A DNA stretch of 64,000 nucleotides from NCBI RefSeq assembly GCF_000808015.1, contig NZ_JWHR01000079.1, forward strand, positions 35,912 to 99,911. Direction: 5' to 3'. The position numbers and the translations under genes are program-made. Shown here in pieces: positions 52,610 through 61,197 of the stretch. The stretch comes from Terrisporobacter othiniensis. GTDB taxonomy: Bacteria > Bacillota > Clostridia > Peptostreptococcales > Peptostreptococcaceae. Every line of letters starts with the position of its first letter. Position 1 is the first letter of the stretch. The notes under the pieces were generated by a model that saw only the letters and a program-made list of their open reading frames with translations, did no database searches and had not been told where the DNA came from.

Positions 52610-54124
52610 ATGAAACTAGTTATTTATCAAACAAGTGATTTACATGGATATGTATATCCTACAAACTATGTAAAAGAACAACCTTTAGGAATTTTAAAAA
52701 TAGGAAGCTTTATAAAAAAGGATGAGTTAAATTATGATAAATCTTTAAAAATAGATTGTGGAGATTTAGTACAAGGTTCAGCAATGACACACTATTTATC
52801 AAAACATGATATGAAGACTAATCCAATTATTGAAGGGCTAGAAAATATAAACTATGATGCTTATGTATTAGGGAATCATGAGTTTAACTATGGTTTAGAT
52901 TATCTTAATAAATCATATTCACCTATAAGTAATAAAGTAATAAATGCAAATATAGAAGGATTACAATTTGAAACAAAGCCTTATAAAATATTTGACTTAG
53001 ATGGATTTAAAGTTGGATGCATAGGATTTACAACATCATTTATTCCTAACTGGGAGCAAGAATGTAATATAAAAGGATTAAAATTTAATAATCCTGTGGA
53101 AATGTACGCAAAATATGAAAAAGAGTTAAAAAATCAATGTGATTTTATAATAGTTTGTTATCATGGTGGATTTGAAAAAAGTTTAGAGGATAATACTACT
53201 CCAACAGAAGCTTTAACAAAGGAAAATCAAGGAAGTGAACTTTTAGAAAAGTTTGATTCAATAGATATGGTTTTAAGTGGACATCAGCATAGATCATTTA
53301 TAACTAAAATAAATGGAGTGCTTTGTTCTCAACCATTAAATAATGGTCAAAACTTTACAAAGATAGTACTAGATACAGAAACTAAAGAAGTAGAATATGA
53401 ACTAGTAGAAGTTAAAGATTTAGATGTGAAAATCGATGAAAACTTACAAAGTATATTTGAAAATGTGGAAAGTAAACTACAAGTTTATTTAGATCAAGAA
53501 ATAGGCGAATTTGAAAAAGATATATTAGTGGAAGATTTATTTGAAGCAAGACTTAAAGGTCATCCATTTGTAAACTTCTTACATGAAGTTCATCTTGATG
53601 CTGGACAAGCTGATTTCTCTGCCCTATCTATGTTTGATAGTACAATAGGATTCAAAAAGGTTGTATCTATTAGAGATGTATTAGTAAATTATCCTTATCC
53701 AAATACTTTAAAAGTACTAAAAGTAAAAGGTGAAAAAATAAAAGAAGCAATGGAAAAAAGTGCAACTTACTTTGTTGTAGAAAATGATGAAGTAGGAGTA
53801 AATATTTCTTTCTTAGAGCCTAAAGTTCAACACTATAACTATGATACTTTTGGTGGAATGACTTATGAAGTAGATTTAAATAGAGAATTTGGTGATAGAA
53901 TAGTTTCTATGAAAAAAGATAATGTGGACATTGATTTAGAAAAATACTATACAGTAGTAATGAATAATTATCGTGCTACAAATACGGCGATATATCCAAG
54001 CTATGAAGGTGCAGAAACTGTAGGAGAAATTAATTTAGACATAAGTGAAGTTATAATAAATTATATTCAAAATAAGAAAAAAGTTAATGTTATAGATGAA
54101 AGTAACTATAAAATTAAATATTAG
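52610..54124 (+). CDS. Cassette 1: cytosolic 5'-nucleotidase/UshA-family phosphatase
   Basis: A 504-residue two-domain metallophosphatase. Metal motifs are TSDLHGYVYP, DCGDLVQGS, LGNHEFNYG, CYHGGFEKS and SGHQHRSF. The C-terminal 5'-nucleotidase domain has NYPYPNTLKVLKVKGEKI and VMNNYRATNTAIYPSY. There is no signal peptide, unlike secreted UshA, so it acts inside the cell on nucleotides or related phosphate esters. AAAAGGAG precedes the ATG. A terminator separates it from the transporter genes, so it may have its own weak promoter or depend on readthrough. Confidence 0.92.
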   Translation: MKLVIYQTSDLHGYVYPTNYVKEQPLGILKIGSFIKKDELNYDKSLKIDCGDLVQGSAMTHYLSKHDMKTNPIIEGLENINYDAYVLGNHEFNYGLDYLNKSYSPISNKVINANIEGLQFETKPYKIFDLDGFKVGCIGFTTSFIPNWEQECNIKGLKFNNPVEMYAKYEKELKNQCDFIIVCYHGGFEKSLEDNTTPTEALTKENQGSELLEKFDSIDMVLSGHQHRSFITKINGVLCSQPLNNGQNFTKIVLDTETKEVEYELVEVKDLDVKIDENLQSIFENVESKLQVYLDQEIGEFEKDILVEDLFEARLKGHPFVNFLHEVHLDAGQADFSALSMFDSTIGFKKVVSIRDVLVNYPYPNTLKVLKVKGEKIKEAMEKSATYFVVENDEVGVNISFLEPKVQHYNYDTFGGMTYEVDLNREFGDRIVSMKKDNVDIDLEKYYTVVMNNYRATNTAIYPSYEGAETVGEINLDISEVIINYIQNKKKVNVIDESNYKIKY

Positions 54125-54133
54125 AAACAAAAT

Positions 54134-54185
54134 AAAAGAGCAACTACTTTAGCTATAGAGAGCTATCTAAAGTAGTTGCTCTTTT
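54134..54185 (+). terminator. Terminator between cassette 1 and cassette 2
   Basis: Arms 54134-54152 and 54167-54185 are perfectly complementary over 19 bp, ending in TTTT. It isolates the two units transcriptionally. Confidence 0.92.
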
Positions 54186-54262
54186 GATTTAATAGTAATT
54201 TTTATTTTTTATAATAAGTTTCACCACTTCAAGAAATAATATCTTTATGAGAGGTGAAAAAC

Positions 54263-55333
54263 ATGATACATATTAAAGAATTGAAAAAAGTTTATGATAA
54301 TGGATATGAAGCATTAAAAAGTATAAATCTTGAAATAAATGAGGGTGAATTAGTTTGTTTATTGGGTCCTAGTGGATGTGGAAAAACTACAATACTAAAT
54401 TTATTATCAGGATTATTAGATCCTACTAGTGGTGATATTAGATTTAATAATGAATCAGTTATAAATAAGCACCCTAAAGACCGTAATATAGGTTTGGTAT
54501 TTCAAAATTATGCCTTATATCCTCACATGACAGTTTTGGAAAATGTCATGTTTCCCTTAACAGTGGGAAAGAAAAAAAAGTCAAAAGAAGAAGCCATGAA
54601 AATAGCTCAGGAATACATGAAAATAACTAGTATAGAAGAATTGGCCAATAAAAAGCCAGGAGAAATGTCTGGAGGTCAACAACAGCGTGTTGCCATTACA
54701 AGAGCCTTAGTTCAAAGTCCTAAGATTTTACTTCTTGATGAGCCTTTAAGTAACCTAGATGCTAGACTTAGACTAAAAATCAGAGAAGAAATTAGACGAT
54801 TAGTAAAGGAAATAGGAATTACTACTATTTTTGTAACTCATGATCAAGAGGAGGCTTTATCTATAAGCGATAGAATCGTATTGATGAACCAAGGTGTAGT
54901 CCAACAATTTGATATACCTCAGAATCTATATTTAGAGCCAGCAAATTTATTTGTGGCAAAATTTATGGGGAATCCAATTATAAATATTTTTGAGATGAAT
55001 AAAGAAGGGAATGTTTTAGTTGGAGAGGATTTTTCTATTGATACTAATTTACTTAAGAAAGATAGAATAAAACAAGAATTTACTGAAGAAAAATATGTAG
55101 TAGGTATACGAGCAGAATATTTTATGTTAAGTAAAAATCCACTATTTAAAACAAAAGTAGAATCTGTAGAGTTAATAGGAAAAGACTGCATTTTAAATTT
55201 TAAGATTAATAACAAAAATTCAAAATCAATTACAGACATTTGTGAGCATGTGAAAGAAGGAGATGAAGTTGGATTTGATATAGACTATGACAGTATTTAT
55301 ATATTTCAAGAAGATGGAAAGAGGGTTTACTAA
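54263..55333 (+). CDS. Cassette 2: ABC importer ATPase, UgpC-like
   Basis: A 356-residue ATPase, the same length as its cassette 1 counterpart, with Walker A LGPSGCGKTTILNL, signature MSGGQQQRVAITRA and Walker B ILLLDEPLSNLDARLR. ATG 54263 is chosen because GAGGTG at 54251-54256 matches the cassette 1 leader, and an upstream GTG would overlap it. The C-terminal domain differs more (VVGIRAEYFML, with Ala in place of Pro of the GIRPEY motif), so regulatory input may differ. The stop overlaps the next ATG by one base. Confidence 0.95.
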   Translation: MIHIKELKKVYDNGYEALKSINLEINEGELVCLLGPSGCGKTTILNLLSGLLDPTSGDIRFNNESVINKHPKDRNIGLVFQNYALYPHMTVLENVMFPLTVGKKKKSKEEAMKIAQEYMKITSIEELANKKPGEMSGGQQQRVAITRALVQSPKILLLDEPLSNLDARLRLKIREEIRRLVKEIGITTIFVTHDQEEALSISDRIVLMNQGVVQQFDIPQNLYLEPANLFVAKFMGNPIINIFEMNKEGNVLVGEDFSIDTNLLKKDRIKQEFTEEKYVVGIRAEYFMLSKNPLFKTKVESVELIGKDCILNFKINNKNSKSITDICEHVKEGDEVGFDIDYDSIYIFQEDGKRVY

Positions 55334-56214
55334 TGAAAAAGATGAAGTATAGTGCTGAGAATGCACCACAAGCATGGTTATATTTATTGCCAGCTTTAAT
55401 TATAATAGTCATATTTCACGTGTATCCACTGATTAAGACTTTTATTATTTCTTTTGAAAAGGGAACTTTAAATAATTTAGTCTTCAATGGTATAAAAAAT
55501 TATCAAGTTGTATTAGCAGACCCCAAATTTCATAAGGCAATAATTAATACTACACTATACTCATTTATTGTTGTACCAGTTGGTGTAATTATCGCCATGG
55601 CAATAGCTCTTACAATAATTGAAAAAATTAAATACAAAGATATTTTTGAAACCATATTCTTTATACCTTACTTAACAAGTATTATAGCTGTAGGTATAGT
55701 ATTTAGGTTCTTATTAAACAAAGATTATGGTTTTGTGAACTATATATTAGGCTTTATAAATGTAGGGCCAATTAACTTTCTAGATGATCCTAAAATGAGC
55801 ATGTTAACACTAATTATTTTTGGTATTTGGCAAGGTTTGGCATTCAACATAATAATACTTCTTTCTGGACTAAGAAATGTTGATAAAAATTACTATAAAG
55901 TTGCTGATATGTTTGGAGCTACTAAGTCAGAACAGTTTTTTAGAATAACACTACCTCAGATGATACCTATACTTACATTTTTATTAATGGTTAACTTTAT
56001 AAATGCATTTAAGGTATATTCTCAGGTATTTGCCATATTCAATGGAAAAGCAGGTATAGCAGATAGTGCTACTACAGCAGTATTTTATATTTTTAATAAA
56101 TTCTATGTGGAATATCGTTATGGTCAAGGAATGGCTGCAGCAGTTATATTATTCTTGCTTATATTGCTATTTACCTTAATACAAAATTATGTAATGAAAA
56201 AATTATCTAAGTAG
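55333..56214 (+). CDS. Cassette 2: ABC permease, UgpA-like
   Basis: A 293-residue permease aligned end to end with 48146-49027. The opening is AWLYLLPALIIIVIFHVYPLIKTFIISF, and the EAA loop is YYKVADMFGATKSEQFFRITLPQM. Substitutions are mostly conservative and spread along the helices. It starts at the ATPase stop and ends 8 bases before the next gene, as in cassette 1. Confidence 0.92.
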   Translation: MKKMKYSAENAPQAWLYLLPALIIIVIFHVYPLIKTFIISFEKGTLNNLVFNGIKNYQVVLADPKFHKAIINTTLYSFIVVPVGVIIAMAIALTIIEKIKYKDIFETIFFIPYLTSIIAVGIVFRFLLNKDYGFVNYILGFINVGPINFLDDPKMSMLTLIIFGIWQGLAFNIIILLSGLRNVDKNYYKVADMFGATKSEQFFRITLPQMIPILTFLLMVNFINAFKVYSQVFAIFNGKAGIADSATTAVFYIFNKFYVEYRYGQGMAAAVILFLLILLFTLIQNYVMKKLSK

Positions 56215-56222
56215 GTGAGAAT

Positions 56223-57041
56223 ATGAAACAATTTAATTCGGCGTTAGCAAAAGTATTTATTTTTATAATGGCTGTAATAACATTATTTCCATTTGTATAT
56301 ATGATTTTATCGAGCTTAATGACTTTTCAAGAGGCCACTAGTATACCACCAACGCTTATTCCAAAGTCTCTTAATTGGCAAAACTTCTCAGAAGCAATGA
56401 AGCAAGCTCCTTTTGTTAGATACTTCTTCAATACAATTTTTGTGTCAGGATTATCGACACTAGGAACTTTAGTGACTTCTGTTTTAGCGGCCTTTGCCTT
56501 AGTTAAATTAGAGTTTAGATTTAAAAATATATTATCAGCAGTAATGGTTACTTTATTAATGATTCCTTATGAAGTTACAGTATTTACTAATTATCAGACT
56601 ATAGCACAAATGGGACTATTAGACACTTATACAGCTTTAATAGTACCATCTCTTGCAAGTGTATTTTATATATTCTACTTAAGAGGATATATATCTAGTA
56701 TTCCAATATCTTATTATAAGGCAGCAAAAGTAGATGGATGTGGTGATTTGGAATTTATCACAAGAATACTAGTTCCATTAATAAAACCATCATTATTTAC
56801 TATGGGAATACTAAGTTTTATAGGTGGATGGAATTCATTTTTATGGCCAATATTAGTTACTAATAGCAAAGAGATGAGACTACTTAGTAATGGACTTAGT
56901 GCATTTGCAACAGAAAGTGGAACCAACGTGCAACTACAAATGGCAGCATCAACAATAGCCATCGTACCAATACTAATCATATATTTAATATTTAGAAAAG
57001 AAATAATTAAAGGAGTTGCTAGCAGTGGTATTAAAGGATAA
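56223..57041 (+). CDS. Cassette 2: ABC permease, UgpE-like
   Basis: A 272-residue permease matching the 49036 paralogue, with EAA loop YYKAAKVDGCGDLEFITRILVPLIKP and ending GVASSGIKG. The region LLSNGLSAFATESGTNVQLQMAAST is almost unchanged. It overlaps the hydrolase gene by 17 bases, as in cassette 1. Confidence 0.92.
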   Translation: MKQFNSALAKVFIFIMAVITLFPFVYMILSSLMTFQEATSIPPTLIPKSLNWQNFSEAMKQAPFVRYFFNTIFVSGLSTLGTLVTSVLAAFALVKLEFRFKNILSAVMVTLLMIPYEVTVFTNYQTIAQMGLLDTYTALIVPSLASVFYIFYLRGYISSIPISYYKAAKVDGCGDLEFITRILVPLIKPSLFTMGILSFIGGWNSFLWPILVTNSKEMRLLSNGLSAFATESGTNVQLQMAASTIAIVPILIIYLIFRKEIIKGVASSGIKG

Positions 57042-58314
57042 AAAAACAAAAATAACATTTCACAATGGAATATTAACTATTGGTGGAACTATTATAGAAA
57101 TAGTATATGAAGACAGTCATATATTTTTTGATTTTGGGAGTGAATACAATCCAAGTGCTGAGTTTCAGCCATCAAACTTGCAAGAACTATTAGATGAAAA
57201 GTTAGTTCCATATATAGACAATATATTTGACCCAGAAATTTTATTAAAAGGATATGAATCAAGAGAAGAAAAGTTTAAAAATACAGCAGTATTTTTATCT
57301 CATATGCATCTAGATCATTCAAAAATTATTAATTATTTAAATCCTGAGATACCTTTATATACATTAGAAGGAACAAAATCTTTGCTCAATACTTTAAATA
57401 TAAATAATGATTTTTTATTTCCTTTTGATAAAAAGAAAGACAATAACACTCGTCATATGATAGGAGTAAAAGAAAATGAAGAAATAGAAGTAGGCAAAAT
57501 TAAAGTAAAAGTAATGCCTGTGGATCATGATGCATATGGTGCTTGTGGACTATTAATAAAGACACCAGATTTAGTAATTTCTTATACAGGAGATATAAGG
57601 TTACATGGATATAGAGAAAAAGATACACTTCAGTTTTGTAAAGAAAGTGAAAACTGTGATGTGCTTTTAATTGAAGGAGTTACAGTTTCATTTAAAGATT
57701 TTGAAGATGAAGATGATGAAATATGTAATGAAAATGAATTAATAAAAAGAATAAATGAAGTAGTAAATAGCAACACTAATAAACAGATAACTTTTAATTA
57801 TTATATTTCAAATATAGAAAGAATCTTAAATATAATAAAAACAAATTCAAGAAAGGTTGTTTTGGATGCATATTATTCATATGTGCTAAAAGAAGCTAGT
57901 GGATATGAATCTTATTACTACAAACTAGATGATAAGGACTATGGATTAAATCCTAAATACGAAATTAAATTTGAAGATCTTTTAGAAGACGAGAGTAAAT
58001 ATATGTGGCAATTAGATATACTTGCTCTTAATCAATTTGATAAGTTAAAACAGAATGGAGTATATATCCACTCTAATGCAACACCATTAGGACCTTTTGA
58101 CCCTAGTTATGAACCGTTTGTTGAAAGATTCAAAGAAAAAAATATTGAATTTGTAATAGCATCATGTAGTGGACATGCTCATCCTAAGGATTTGATAAAG
58201 ATAATAAACTTAATTAAACCTAAGTTATTAGTACCAATCCACTCATATAAACCAGAGAAGCTTTATAATGAGCATGGAGAAAGATTATTACCTAAGAAAA
58301 AACAGACTATTTAA
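57025..58314 (+). CDS. Cassette 2: beta-CASP/RNase J-like metallo-hydrolase
   Basis: A 429-residue MBL-fold enzyme. GTG 57025 matches the cassette 1 start, with AAAGGAG at 57009-57015. Motifs are HMHLDHSKI, VDHDAYGACG, SYTGDIRLHG, the beta-CASP-like ITFNYYISNIERILNII, CSGHAHPKDLIKII and KPKLLVPIHSYKPEKL. All metal-binding positions are kept; differences cluster in the Asp/Glu-rich loop around residue 225-240. That suggests preserved chemistry with some change in substrate fit or only drift. The lipoprotein gene follows after 16 bases. Confidence 0.85.
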   Translation: MVLKDKKTKITFHNGILTIGGTIIEIVYEDSHIFFDFGSEYNPSAEFQPSNLQELLDEKLVPYIDNIFDPEILLKGYESREEKFKNTAVFLSHMHLDHSKIINYLNPEIPLYTLEGTKSLLNTLNINNDFLFPFDKKKDNNTRHMIGVKENEEIEVGKIKVKVMPVDHDAYGACGLLIKTPDLVISYTGDIRLHGYREKDTLQFCKESENCDVLLIEGVTVSFKDFEDEDDEICNENELIKRINEVVNSNTNKQITFNYYISNIERILNIIKTNSRKVVLDAYYSYVLKEASGYESYYYKLDDKDYGLNPKYEIKFEDLLEDESKYMWQLDILALNQFDKLKQNGVYIHSNATPLGPFDPSYEPFVERFKEKNIEFVIASCSGHAHPKDLIKIINLIKPKLLVPIHSYKPEKLYNEHGERLLPKKKQTI

Positions 58315-58330
58315 AGGAGGCACAAGGGTA

Positions 58331-59590
58331 ATGAAATTTAAAACTTTAGTATCAATAGCACTATCAGTAATATTACTAGTAGGATGTTCAAATAAAAAAC
58401 AAACTGAGCAAACTACTGAAGAAATAGTTACAGAACTAAAAAATCCTGTAGAAATAACTTTTTGGCATGCTATGAATGGAGAACAAGAAACAGCTTTAAA
58501 AAAATTAGTTGATAAATTTACAAAAGAAAATTCTAATATTACAGTAACTCTACAAAATCAATCTAGCTATCCAGACTTGCAACAAAAAATAACTGCAACA
58601 ACTGCAAGTCCAAAAGATTTGCCAACTATTACACAAGCTTATCCAGACTGGCTTTTAAATGCTATGGATGAAAATTTAGTAGTAGATTTAAAACCATATA
58701 TAGAAAATAAAACACTTAAATTTGATAATTATGATGATATATTAGAAGGGTTTAGACAAGCATCTACAATAGATGGTAAAATCTATGGAATGCCATTTAA
58801 TAAATCAACAGAAGTTTTATGGTATAACAAAACTTTATTAGATAAGCATAACATAGCAGTTCCAACAACATATGAGGAATTTGCTAAAGCTTCTAAAGAA
58901 GTGAAAGAAAAAGCAAATATTGTTGGTGGTGGATTTGATTCATTAAGTAACTACTATACAACTTATTTAAAAAATGAAGATGTAACATTTGATTCTAAAT
59001 TAGATCCGACTAGTGAAGCATCTAAAAAAGCTGTAAATTACTATCTAGATGGTGTAAAGGATGGATATTTTAGAATTGCAGGAACAGATAAATATTTATC
59101 AGGTCCTTTTGGAAATGAAACTATAGCTTTATATGTAGGTTCAAATGCAGGTGAAGCTTTTGTTAAACAAGGTGTTGGGGATAAATTTGAGATAGGTGCT
59201 GCACCATATCCAGCAAAATATGTTATGCAACAAGGTACAGACTTATTTGTATTTTCTAGTGCTACAGCAGAACAAAAAACAGCAGCATATAAACTTCTAC
59301 AATTCTTAACAACAAAAGAAAATCAAATAGAGTGGGCAAAAGCAACTGGATATATACCTGTTAGAAAAAGTGCTATAGAATCAGATGAATATAAAAATTC
59401 AGGAACATTAATAGCACCTATATTAGCAGATGCAACTAAGAATTTATTTACAAACCCAGTTGTAAAAGGTATGGATAGTGCATTCCGTGAATCTAATACA
59501 GTACTAGAGTCAATATTAGCAAATACTAATGTGGATATTAAAACAAAATTAGAAGAATTTAAATCAACTTTAATGGGAATTTGGGAATAG
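58331..59590 (+). CDS. Cassette 2: UgpB-like substrate-binding lipoprotein
   Basis: A 419-residue lipoprotein with signal KTLVSIALSVILLVGC (lipobox LLVGC). The mature protein has EITFWHAMNGEQETALKKL, GMPFNKSTEVLWYNKTLL and YVGSNAGEAFVKQGV, matching the 51151 paralogue, with more changes in the hinge and C-terminal parts. ATG 58331 follows AAAGGAGG; an in-frame ATG at 58268 lies inside the previous gene. It lies 3 bases before the phosphatase gene, without the terminator found in cassette 1. Confidence 0.93.
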   Translation: MKFKTLVSIALSVILLVGCSNKKQTEQTTEEIVTELKNPVEITFWHAMNGEQETALKKLVDKFTKENSNITVTLQNQSSYPDLQQKITATTASPKDLPTITQAYPDWLLNAMDENLVVDLKPYIENKTLKFDNYDDILEGFRQASTIDGKIYGMPFNKSTEVLWYNKTLLDKHNIAVPTTYEEFAKASKEVKEKANIVGGGFDSLSNYYTTYLKNEDVTFDSKLDPTSEASKKAVNYYLDGVKDGYFRIAGTDKYLSGPFGNETIALYVGSNAGEAFVKQGVGDKFEIGAAPYPAKYVMQQGTDLFVFSSATAEQKTAAYKLLQFLTTKENQIEWAKATGYIPVRKSAIESDEYKNSGTLIAPILADATKNLFTNPVVKGMDSAFRESNTVLESILANTNVDIKTKLEEFKSTLMGIWE

Positions 59591-59593
59591 AAT

Positions 59594-61111
59594 ATGAGAC
59601 TTGTTATTTATCAAACTAGTGATTTACATGGGTATGTATACCCTACAAATTACGTAAAAGAACAGCCTCTTGGAATTTTAAAAATAGGAAGCTATATAAA
59701 AGAAGATGAAGTAAACTATGATGCATCTTTAAAAATAGATTGTGGTGACTTAGTTCAAGGCTCTGCTCTTACTCATTATTTATATAAACATGCTGTAAAG
59801 AAAAATCCTATTATTGAAGGAATGGAAAATATAAAATATGATATTTATGTATTAGGTAACCATGAATTTAACTATGGTTTAGATTATTTAAATAAATCAT
59901 ATGCACCTGTAAGTGATAAAGTTATAAATGCAAATATAGAAGGTTTAGCATTTGAAACAAAACCATATAAAATATTTGATTACAATGGATTTAAAGTTGG
60001 ATGCATGGGGCTAACAACTGGTTTTATACCTAATTGGGAGCAAGAGTGCAATATAAAAGATTTAACGTTTAATGATCCAGTAGAAGCATATGGAAAATAT
60101 GAGCAAGAGCTAAAAGCAAATTGTGATTTCATAATAGTTTGTTATCATGGTGGATTTGAAAAAAGTATAGAAGATAATATGACACCAACAGAGGCACTAA
60201 CAAAAGAAAATCAAGGAAGTGAACTTCTAGAGAAGTTTGATTCCATAGATATGATTTTAAGTGGACATCAACATCGATCATTTATAACAAAAATAAATAA
60301 TGTAATTTGCTCACAGCCTTTAAATAATGGACAAAACTTCACAAAGATAGTAATAGATACTGAAAGTAAAAAAATAGAATATAAATTGGTTGAAGTTAAG
60401 GATTTAAAAATAGAAATAGATAAAAATCTTTTAAATATATTTGAGGAAGAAGAAGGTAAATTGCAAGTTTATCTAGATCAAGAAATAGGTGAATTTGACA
60501 AGGATATATTAGTAGATGATTTATTTGAAATAAGACTTAAAGGTCATCCATTTATAAACTTTTTGCACCAAGTTCAACTTGAGAAATCAGGAGCTGATTT
60601 CTCGGAACTATCTATATTTGATAGTACAATTGGATTTAAAAAAATTGTATCAATTAGAGATGTGTTAATTAATTATCCTTATCCAAATACTTTAAAGGTT
60701 CTTAAAGTAAAGGGAAAAAAAATCAAAGAGGCTATGGAAAAGAGTGCTACTTATTTTGTAGTTGAAAATGGAGAAGTAAAAGTAAATGTTTCATTTTTAA
60801 AACCTAAAGTACAACATTATAATTACGATACTTTTGGTGGAATGACCTATGAGATAGATTTAAATAGAGAATTTGGAAATAGAGTTGTGTCTATAAAAAA
60901 AGATAATGTAGATATTGATTTAGAGAAATACTACACTATAGTAATGAATAATTATCGTGCTACAAACACAGCAATATATCCAAGTTATGAAGGTGCAGAA
61001 GTTGTAAAAGAAATTAACTTAGATATAAGTGAAGTGATAATTGATTATATACAAACTAAGAAAAAAGTTAATGTGATAGAGAAAAGTAACTACAAATTAA
61101 AATATAATTAG
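59594..61111 (+). CDS. Cassette 2: cytosolic 5'-nucleotidase/UshA-family phosphatase
   Basis: A 505-residue metallophosphatase matching 52610-54124: TSDLHGYVYP, DCGDLVQGS, LGNHEFNYG, CYHGGFEKS, SGHQHRSF, then the C-terminal nucleotidase domain with NYPYPNTLKVLKVKGKKI and VMNNYRATNTAIYPSY. There is no signal peptide. It starts 3 bases after the lipoprotein stop, so all six genes of cassette 2 form one tight operon. No strong hairpin follows it before the DUF362 gene. Confidence 0.92.
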   Translation: MRLVIYQTSDLHGYVYPTNYVKEQPLGILKIGSYIKEDEVNYDASLKIDCGDLVQGSALTHYLYKHAVKKNPIIEGMENIKYDIYVLGNHEFNYGLDYLNKSYAPVSDKVINANIEGLAFETKPYKIFDYNGFKVGCMGLTTGFIPNWEQECNIKDLTFNDPVEAYGKYEQELKANCDFIIVCYHGGFEKSIEDNMTPTEALTKENQGSELLEKFDSIDMILSGHQHRSFITKINNVICSQPLNNGQNFTKIVIDTESKKIEYKLVEVKDLKIEIDKNLLNIFEEEEGKLQVYLDQEIGEFDKDILVDDLFEIRLKGHPFINFLHQVQLEKSGADFSELSIFDSTIGFKKIVSIRDVLINYPYPNTLKVLKVKGKKIKEAMEKSATYFVVENGEVKVNVSFLKPKVQHYNYDTFGGMTYEIDLNREFGNRVVSIKKDNVDIDLEKYYTIVMNNYRATNTAIYPSYEGAEVVKEINLDISEVIIDYIQTKKKVNVIEKSNYKLKYN

Positions 61112-61197
61112 AATATATAAAGATATATGTAAATTACACAATGCTATAATTAAACTAATGCATAACAATGGGATTATATTATAAAAGGAGATTAAAA

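Larger units (their letters stand above)
47076..61111 (+). repeat. Tandem duplication of a six-gene transporter-hydrolase cassette
   Basis: Unit 1 spans 47076-54124 and unit 2 spans 54263-61111. Both have the same order: ATPase, permease, permease, beta-CASP hydrolase, binding lipoprotein, nucleotidase-like phosphatase. ATPases are both 356 residues, first permeases both 293, second permeases both 272, hydrolases 431 and 429, lipoproteins 422 and 419, phosphatases 504 and 505. Proteins look roughly 75-85% identical by eye, so the duplication is old and both units have been kept intact. Confidence 0.95.

Noticed and set aside
47076..61111. Cassette duplication as an assembly artefact
   Set aside because: The two units differ throughout at protein and DNA level, including intergenic regions and codon bias, so both are real and old.
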